DNA of 55,632 bases from an uncultured Prevotella sp. Its GTDB lineage: Bacteria > Bacteroidota > Bacteroidia > Bacteroidales > Bacteroidaceae. The notes below the pieces were generated by a model. That model was not told the origin of the DNA. It was given only the letters and a program-made list of their open reading frames with translations, and made no database searches. The position numbers and the translations under genes were made by a program. The stretch lies in NCBI GenBank assembly GCA_905236875.1, contig CAJOQT010000073.1, positions 1 to 55,632 of the forward strand, in the 5' to 3' direction. Below, in pieces: positions 51,738 to 55,632 of this stretch (positions within the stretch are counted from its first letter, which is position 1; every line of letters starts with the position of its first letter).

Positions 51738-53219
51738 TTACAGGATATTCGCAAGAATGGGTCCTACGGCATCGTTGATGACATTGCTTGCCCACAGGGG
51801 AAACAGGCCGAGTCCTGCTACACAGGCGATAAGGCCGATGACAGCCACTCGCTCGTCCCAAGTAGCATCAGTCAACTCAAGGTAGTGCTTGTTCTCCACT
51901 TCACCATAGAGTATCTTGCCCACGACACGCAGGATATAGACTGCCGTGACGACAATGGACGTACAGGCGATGATGGTAGCCGCACGATGGAACGTGTCTG
52001 CATTCTCGAACGAACCGACAAAGATGGTCATCTCGGCAATGAAGCCGGAGAAGCCAGGCAGGCCGAGGTTGGCAAGACCCGCAATGACATACCCCACGGC
52101 GAGGAACGGCATGATCTTCATCAGACCTGCCAGCTCACGAATGTCACGGGTATGGGTACGACCGTAGATCATACCGATGAGGGCAAAGAAAAGTGCCGTC
52201 ATCAGACCGTGAGAAAGCATCTGCAGGATAGCACCAGTGCAAGAGGTCTTCGTCATCATCAGCAGAGCGAACAGTACCAGACCGCAGTGAGACACAGATG
52301 AGTAGGCATTGATATACTTCAGGTCGGTCTGTACGCAGGCAGAGAAAGCACCATAGACCACAGAGATGGTAGTCAGGATGAGGAAGATCCAAGCCAGTTC
52401 GTTGGCAGCCTCAGGCAACAGGAACATAGCCACACGGAAGCAGCCATAGCCTCCAAGCTTCATCAACACGCCAGCATGCAGCATAGAAACGGCTGTAGGT
52501 GCCGAAGCATGACCGTCGGGAGACCAAGTATGGAACGGGAAGAGCGCTCCCAGCACACCAAATCCGACGAAGATGAAGGGGAACAGCACTTTCTGTATCT
52601 CGACAGGGATGTTGTGCATAGCTGCCAGATCCTGTACGTTCATGGTGGTAGCACCACTGAAGTAATAGATACCCAGTATGCCAAGAATGAGCAGTGCCGA
52701 GCCGCCCATCAGCATCAGCGTAAGCTTCATGGCAGCATACTCACGGTTACCGCTGCCCCATACACCGATCAGGAGATACATGGGAATAAGGGCCACCTCA
52801 TAGAACATGAACATGGTGAACATGTCAGTGCAGATAAAGAAGCCGAACACACCCGTTGAAAGGAGCGTGAACCAAAGGAAATACTCCTTGGTCATGGGCT
52901 TCAGCTGCCATGAGGCAAAGGTGCCAGTGAAGACGATGATGCTTGAGAGAAGCAGCATAACGACACTGATACCATCAACACCAATGGCGTACTCTATGTT
53001 GAGCGGCTTAAACCAAGGCAGACGGTCAACAAGCAACATAGGATCTACGTTACCGTTGGCACGCTGCTGGATAAAATAAATGGTCAGCCATACGGACAGT
53101 GCCAGCAAGCACGATGCACCTGTTACCATCACGCCACGCACCTGATTGAGATTCTTGGCAAGCCATAATCCCAGAAGCATCAGGGCGGGAATTAAAACGA
53201 ATAGACTTAATATATTCAT
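51738..53219 (-). CDS. nuoM: NADH-quinone oxidoreductase subunit M
   Basis: A 493-aa antiporter-like proton-pumping subunit of complex I with about 14 helices. Family blocks: IEYAIGVDGISVVMLLLSSI, MFMFYEVALIPMYLLIGVWG (conserved Glu), VLGALFPFHTWSPDGHASAPTAVSMLHAGVLMKLGGYG (conserved His/Lys), and KYINAYSSVSHCGLVLFALLMM (conserved Lys and His). LGLPGFSGFIAEM follows near the end. Between nuoL (38 bp upstream) and nuoN (56 bp downstream); both gaps are filled by micro-repeats. Full length, nothing odd. Confidence 0.97.
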   Translation of the reverse strand: MNILSLFVLIPALMLLGLWLAKNLNQVRGVMVTGASCLLALSVWLTIYFIQQRANGNVDPMLLVDRLPWFKPLNIEYAIGVDGISVVMLLLSSIIVFTGTFASWQLKPMTKEYFLWFTLLSTGVFGFFICTDMFTMFMFYEVALIPMYLLIGVWGSGNREYAAMKLTLMLMGGSALLILGILGIYYFSGATTMNVQDLAAMHNIPVEIQKVLFPFIFVGFGVLGALFPFHTWSPDGHASAPTAVSMLHAGVLMKLGGYGCFRVAMFLLPEAANELAWIFLILTTISVVYGAFSACVQTDLKYINAYSSVSHCGLVLFALLMMTKTSCTGAILQMLSHGLMTALFFALIGMIYGRTHTRDIRELAGLMKIMPFLAVGYVIAGLANLGLPGFSGFIAEMTIFVGSFENADTFHRAATIIACTSIVVTAVYILRVVGKILYGEVENKHYLELTDATWDERVAVIGLIACVAGLGLFPLWASNVINDAVGPILANIL

Positions 53220-53222
53220 ATC

Positions 53223-53260
53223 TTCGATTTTCGATTTACTAATTTTCGATTTTCGATTTA
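53223..53260. repeat. CGATTTTCGATTT micro-repeat between nuoL and nuoM
   Basis: CGATTTTCGATTTACTAATTT followed by a second CGATTTTCGATTT. It includes the nuoL stop codon. A third variant of the AT-rich repeats, in a conserved operon. Confidence 0.7.
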
Positions 53261-55216
53261 TATGGCGAGTAACACCAGTGTTAATGCCACACTACCCGTC
53301 AGGAACCAGACAGCATACTGACGCACATCGCCGCTCTGCCAGGGACGGAGACTCTCACCAGCCTCGTTGGCACCCCATGCCATGAAGTTGAATGTGCCGT
53401 CAACGATGTGGCGGTCGAACCATGCAACAGGTTTGCTGATGCAGCGGAAGATGATGCGGTGGGTAACGTACTGCCAGATCTCGTCCTGATAGAAACGCTT
53501 GTAGGCTGCACGATGCAGCTTGGGGAACGTCTTATAGAGACGCTCAGCGATGGGCTGGCTCTCACCTTTATAAATATAGGTAGCGAGGCAGATGCTCAAG
53601 ATAGCGATGATGGTCGAAGTGACAGCAATCTGTGTGTCGAAATGGATGGTGTAGTTCTGACCACTTGCTGTAACGAAAGTGCCAAAGGAACCACCCCACC
53701 CCAGGAATCCTGCCAGCGTGCTATAGACGCCCACACCAACGGTGATGACACAGAGCACGATGAGAGGAACCGTCATAGAGAGCGGAGCCTCATGCGGTGT
53801 ATGGTGTGCATGTGCTTCCTTGTTTTCCGTACCCCAGAAAATGCCGTAGTACAGACGGAACATATAGAAGGCAGTCATGGCGGCAATGCCGGTCATGATC
53901 CAGCCCACGACAGGACTGTACTGGAAGCAGGCAGAGATAATCTCGTCCTTCGAGCTGAAGCCCGAAAAGAACGGAATACCCGCAATGGCCAGACAGCTGA
54001 TGAGGAATGTGATATGCGTAATGGGCATATACTTGCGCAGACCTCCCATGAATGCCATCTCGTTAGAATGAACGGCATGGATGATGCAACCGGCTCCGAG
54101 GAACAGGCAGGCCTTGAACATGGCATGTGTAAAGAGATGGAACATCGAAGCCATATAACCCAGCGAGCCATGATTGTCGATGACCGCCTCATGACCTGGC
54201 AGGCAAACGCCAAGTGCCACCATCATAAAGGCAATCTGCGAGATGGTGGAGAAGGCCAGCACACGCTTGATGTCGCTCTGGGCACAAGCCACAGCAGCAG
54301 CATAGAAAGCGGTGAACACGCCTACCCAGACCACAACGCTCAATGTCTCAGGAGCGTAATTGATCCAGAGGGGGAACATACGGGCAATCTGGAACACACC
54401 AGCCACCACCATCGTTGCCGCATGGATGAGTGCGCTGACGGGTGTCGGACCTTCCATAGCGTCGGGCAGCCAGATGTGCAAGGGGAACATGGCACTCTTA
54501 CCGGCACCACCGATGAACATCAGTACGAGAGCCGTAGGCAATACAAATGCTGCACCGGCAACGGCACGGACATCGCCAGAAACGGTGAAGTCGAAGGAGA
54601 ACGTTCCAGCATAGTAGCCAAACAACAAAATACCGACAAGGAAGAACATATCGGCGAAACGCGTCACGATAAACGCCTTCTTCGATGCTGCGATGGCCGG
54701 CTTCAGCGGATAGTAGAAACCGATGAGCAGATAGGACGACACACCCACAAGCTCCCAGAAGAGATACATCTGGAAGATATTGGTAGCAACAACGAGACCG
54801 AGCATGGACATGGTAAAAAGCGAAAGGAATGCGTAGTAACGCTGGAATCCCTTCTCACCGTGCATATAACCAAACGAGTAGATGTGGACCATGAACGATA
54901 CCGTAGAGATGACGATGAGCATCATCACGGAGATGGGGTCTAACAGGACACCCATATCGAAGTGAAGATTGCCCAACGGCAACCAGGTAAAGTTATAGGG
55001 AACAAGCGTCTCGAAAGACCCGTCGGCCAAACGGTCGGCAGTGAAATAGCTGAATGCCGTCCAGTACGACAGGACCGTTACGAGTCCCAATGACGTTGTG
55101 CCGATCAGACCGGCCGTCTTGTGCGACATCTTCATGCCTGCCAGCGCAAGTATCACAAAGGAAAGCGCAGGCAGCAATAATATCAGAAATGAATAACTAA
55201 ATATTTCCATAATCAA
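53258..55216 (-). CDS. nuoL: NADH-quinone oxidoreductase subunit L
   Basis: A 652-aa antiporter-like subunit of complex I with the long lateral helix at the C-terminal end. LPALSFVILALAGMKMSHKTAG opens it. VLLDPISVMMLIVISTVSFMVHIYSFGYM, FWELVGVSSYLLIGFYY (conserved Glu), AGKSAMFPLHIWLPDAMEGPTPVSALIHAATMVVAGVFQIAR, and SDIKRVLAFSTISQIAFMMVALG are the proton-channel blocks. MAFMGGLRKYMPITHITFLISCLAIAGIPFFSGFSSKDEI follows. Length is usual. Starts 13 bp after nuoK. Confidence 0.97.
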   Translation of the reverse strand: MIMEIFSYSFLILLLPALSFVILALAGMKMSHKTAGLIGTTSLGLVTVLSYWTAFSYFTADRLADGSFETLVPYNFTWLPLGNLHFDMGVLLDPISVMMLIVISTVSFMVHIYSFGYMHGEKGFQRYYAFLSLFTMSMLGLVVATNIFQMYLFWELVGVSSYLLIGFYYPLKPAIAASKKAFIVTRFADMFFLVGILLFGYYAGTFSFDFTVSGDVRAVAGAAFVLPTALVLMFIGGAGKSAMFPLHIWLPDAMEGPTPVSALIHAATMVVAGVFQIARMFPLWINYAPETLSVVVWVGVFTAFYAAAVACAQSDIKRVLAFSTISQIAFMMVALGVCLPGHEAVIDNHGSLGYMASMFHLFTHAMFKACLFLGAGCIIHAVHSNEMAFMGGLRKYMPITHITFLISCLAIAGIPFFSGFSSKDEIISACFQYSPVVGWIMTGIAAMTAFYMFRLYYGIFWGTENKEAHAHHTPHEAPLSMTVPLIVLCVITVGVGVYSTLAGFLGWGGSFGTFVTASGQNYTIHFDTQIAVTSTIIAILSICLATYIYKGESQPIAERLYKTFPKLHRAAYKRFYQDEIWQYVTHRIIFRCISKPVAWFDRHIVDGTFNFMAWGANEAGESLRPWQSGDVRQYAVWFLTGSVALTLVLLAI

Positions 55217-55229
55217 TCCTTATTCCTTT

Positions 55230-55538
55230 TTAATTTTTCATTTCCATAATGCTGTCAACACGATCGCTCTTGAAGTTGCGATAGACATTGATAATGATAG
55301 CAATGGCAACAGCCGACTCAGCAGCTGCAACTCCAATGACAAAGAGCGTCATGAACATACCCTCCATGCCTTCCGGATAGAGCAGACGGTTGGCTGCGGC
55401 AAAATTGATATCGACGGCATTGAGTATCAGCTCAACAGAGATGAGCATCGCAATAAGGCTGCGACGGGTGACAAAGCCATAGACACCAATGAAAAACAAT
55501 AGGGCACTAAGCACGAAATAACATTCTACAGGTATCAT
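55230..55538 (-). CDS. nuoK: NADH-quinone oxidoreductase subunit K
   Basis: A 102-aa, three-helix membrane subunit of complex I. MIPVECYFVLSALLFFIGVYGFVTRRSLIAMLISVELILNAVDINFAAANRL contains the two conserved membrane Glu positions (E36 in SVELILNAV, and E74-type in AAAESAVAIAI). It begins 1 bp after the nuoJ stop, so translation is coupled. Full length. Confidence 0.95.
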   Translation of the reverse strand: MIPVECYFVLSALLFFIGVYGFVTRRSLIAMLISVELILNAVDINFAAANRLLYPEGMEGMFMTLFVIGVAAAESAVAIAIIINVYRNFKSDRVDSIMEMKN

Positions 55539-55539
55539 A

Positions 55540-55632
55540 TTACTTACGCCCCTCCTTTCTTGCCACTACTAAACCACCAATAATACAAGCCAGCAAGAAC
55601 AGCGAGATGAACTCGAAGGGGAGCACATACTC
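55540..55632 (-). CDS. nuoJ: NADH-quinone oxidoreductase subunit J (C-terminal end)
   Basis: Only the last 30 codons are in the window; the gene continues past 55632. The reading is EYVLPFEFISLFLLAC followed by IIGGLVVARKEGRK and a TAA at 55540-55542. This fits the end of NuoJ: the last transmembrane helix and a short basic tail, with the FE-x-x-x-LFLL pattern and position right before nuoK. It is too short to be certain by itself; the context decides. Confidence 0.88.
   Translation of the reverse strand, partial: EYVLPFEFISLFLLACIIGGLVVARKEGRK

Noticed and set aside
53408..54943. 511-aa plus-strand ORF opposite nuoL
   Set aside because: Long only because of nuoL codon use; the product is His/Asp/Glu-rich without motifs and nuoL is unmistakable.

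Overview
The window looks like chromosome from a Bacteroidales bacterium, most likely Prevotellaceae. The reasons are the promoter style (a TAnnTTTG box near -7, in several places with TTTG exactly 19 or 20 bp upstream), a UpxY-type antiterminator heading a polysaccharide operon, DUF1573, DUF3078 and DUF1846 proteins, a DPP5-like S9 peptidase, and a nuoJKLMN order typical of the phylum. Genus is an inference. Outside the polysaccharide locus G+C is about half by eye; inside it (about 16.0-28.3 kb) it drops to roughly one third.

Layout. 0-12.7 kb is housekeeping: tRNA-Cys and glyA, a small conserved protein, valS (-), a secreted GH31 alpha-glycosidase (-), a DUF1573 lipid-free secreted protein, a DUF3078 outer-membrane protein (-), yidC and a DUF1846 gene ending inside its own terminator. 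12.7-29.0 kb is one long minus-strand exopolysaccharide operon read from a consensus promoter at 28974-29004: UpxY-like antiterminator, Wzy-like polymerase, Wzx-like flippase, an F420-hydrogenase-beta/acyltransferase fusion, two polysaccharide pyruvyl transferase family proteins, a WbsX-like protein, five further glycosyltransferases, then WecG/TagA, a WcaJ-type priming transferase and a Caps_synth glycosyltransferase. A back-to-back promoter starts a DPP5-like peptidase on the plus strand.

31.4-42.8 kb is a signalling and secretion region: a Cache-SpoIIE phosphatase-ATPase fusion (-), an MFS transporter followed by a tiny signal-peptide-like ORF, an HD-domain protein, an RluA pseudouridine synthase (-), and a three-gene unit of a secreted esterase with a decayed second copy of itself, a Cache sensor whose kinase histidine is Asn and which has no ATPase domain, and an intact paralogous Cache histidine kinase. 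tRNA-Lys follows. 43.0-50.0 kb holds trmN6-like (-), lon, tgt, an LptF/LptG-type permease and a DEAD-box helicase. 50.1-55.6 kb is the 3' part of the complex I operon (nuoN, M, L, K and the end of J, minus strand).

The most unusual signals are: (i) GC-rich palindromic elements sitting in frame inside valS, nuoN and the trmN6-like gene; (ii) AT-rich micro-repeats (GAAATGAGAAA-like, ATTTACGATTT-like) between genes and, in frame, inside the WecG and DPP5-like genes; (iii) the pseudokinase/kinase sensor pair behind the esterase; and (iv) the F420-beta/acyltransferase fusion. No IS element, integrase, rRNA or CRISPR array was seen. Domain assignments are from motif reading, not from searches.
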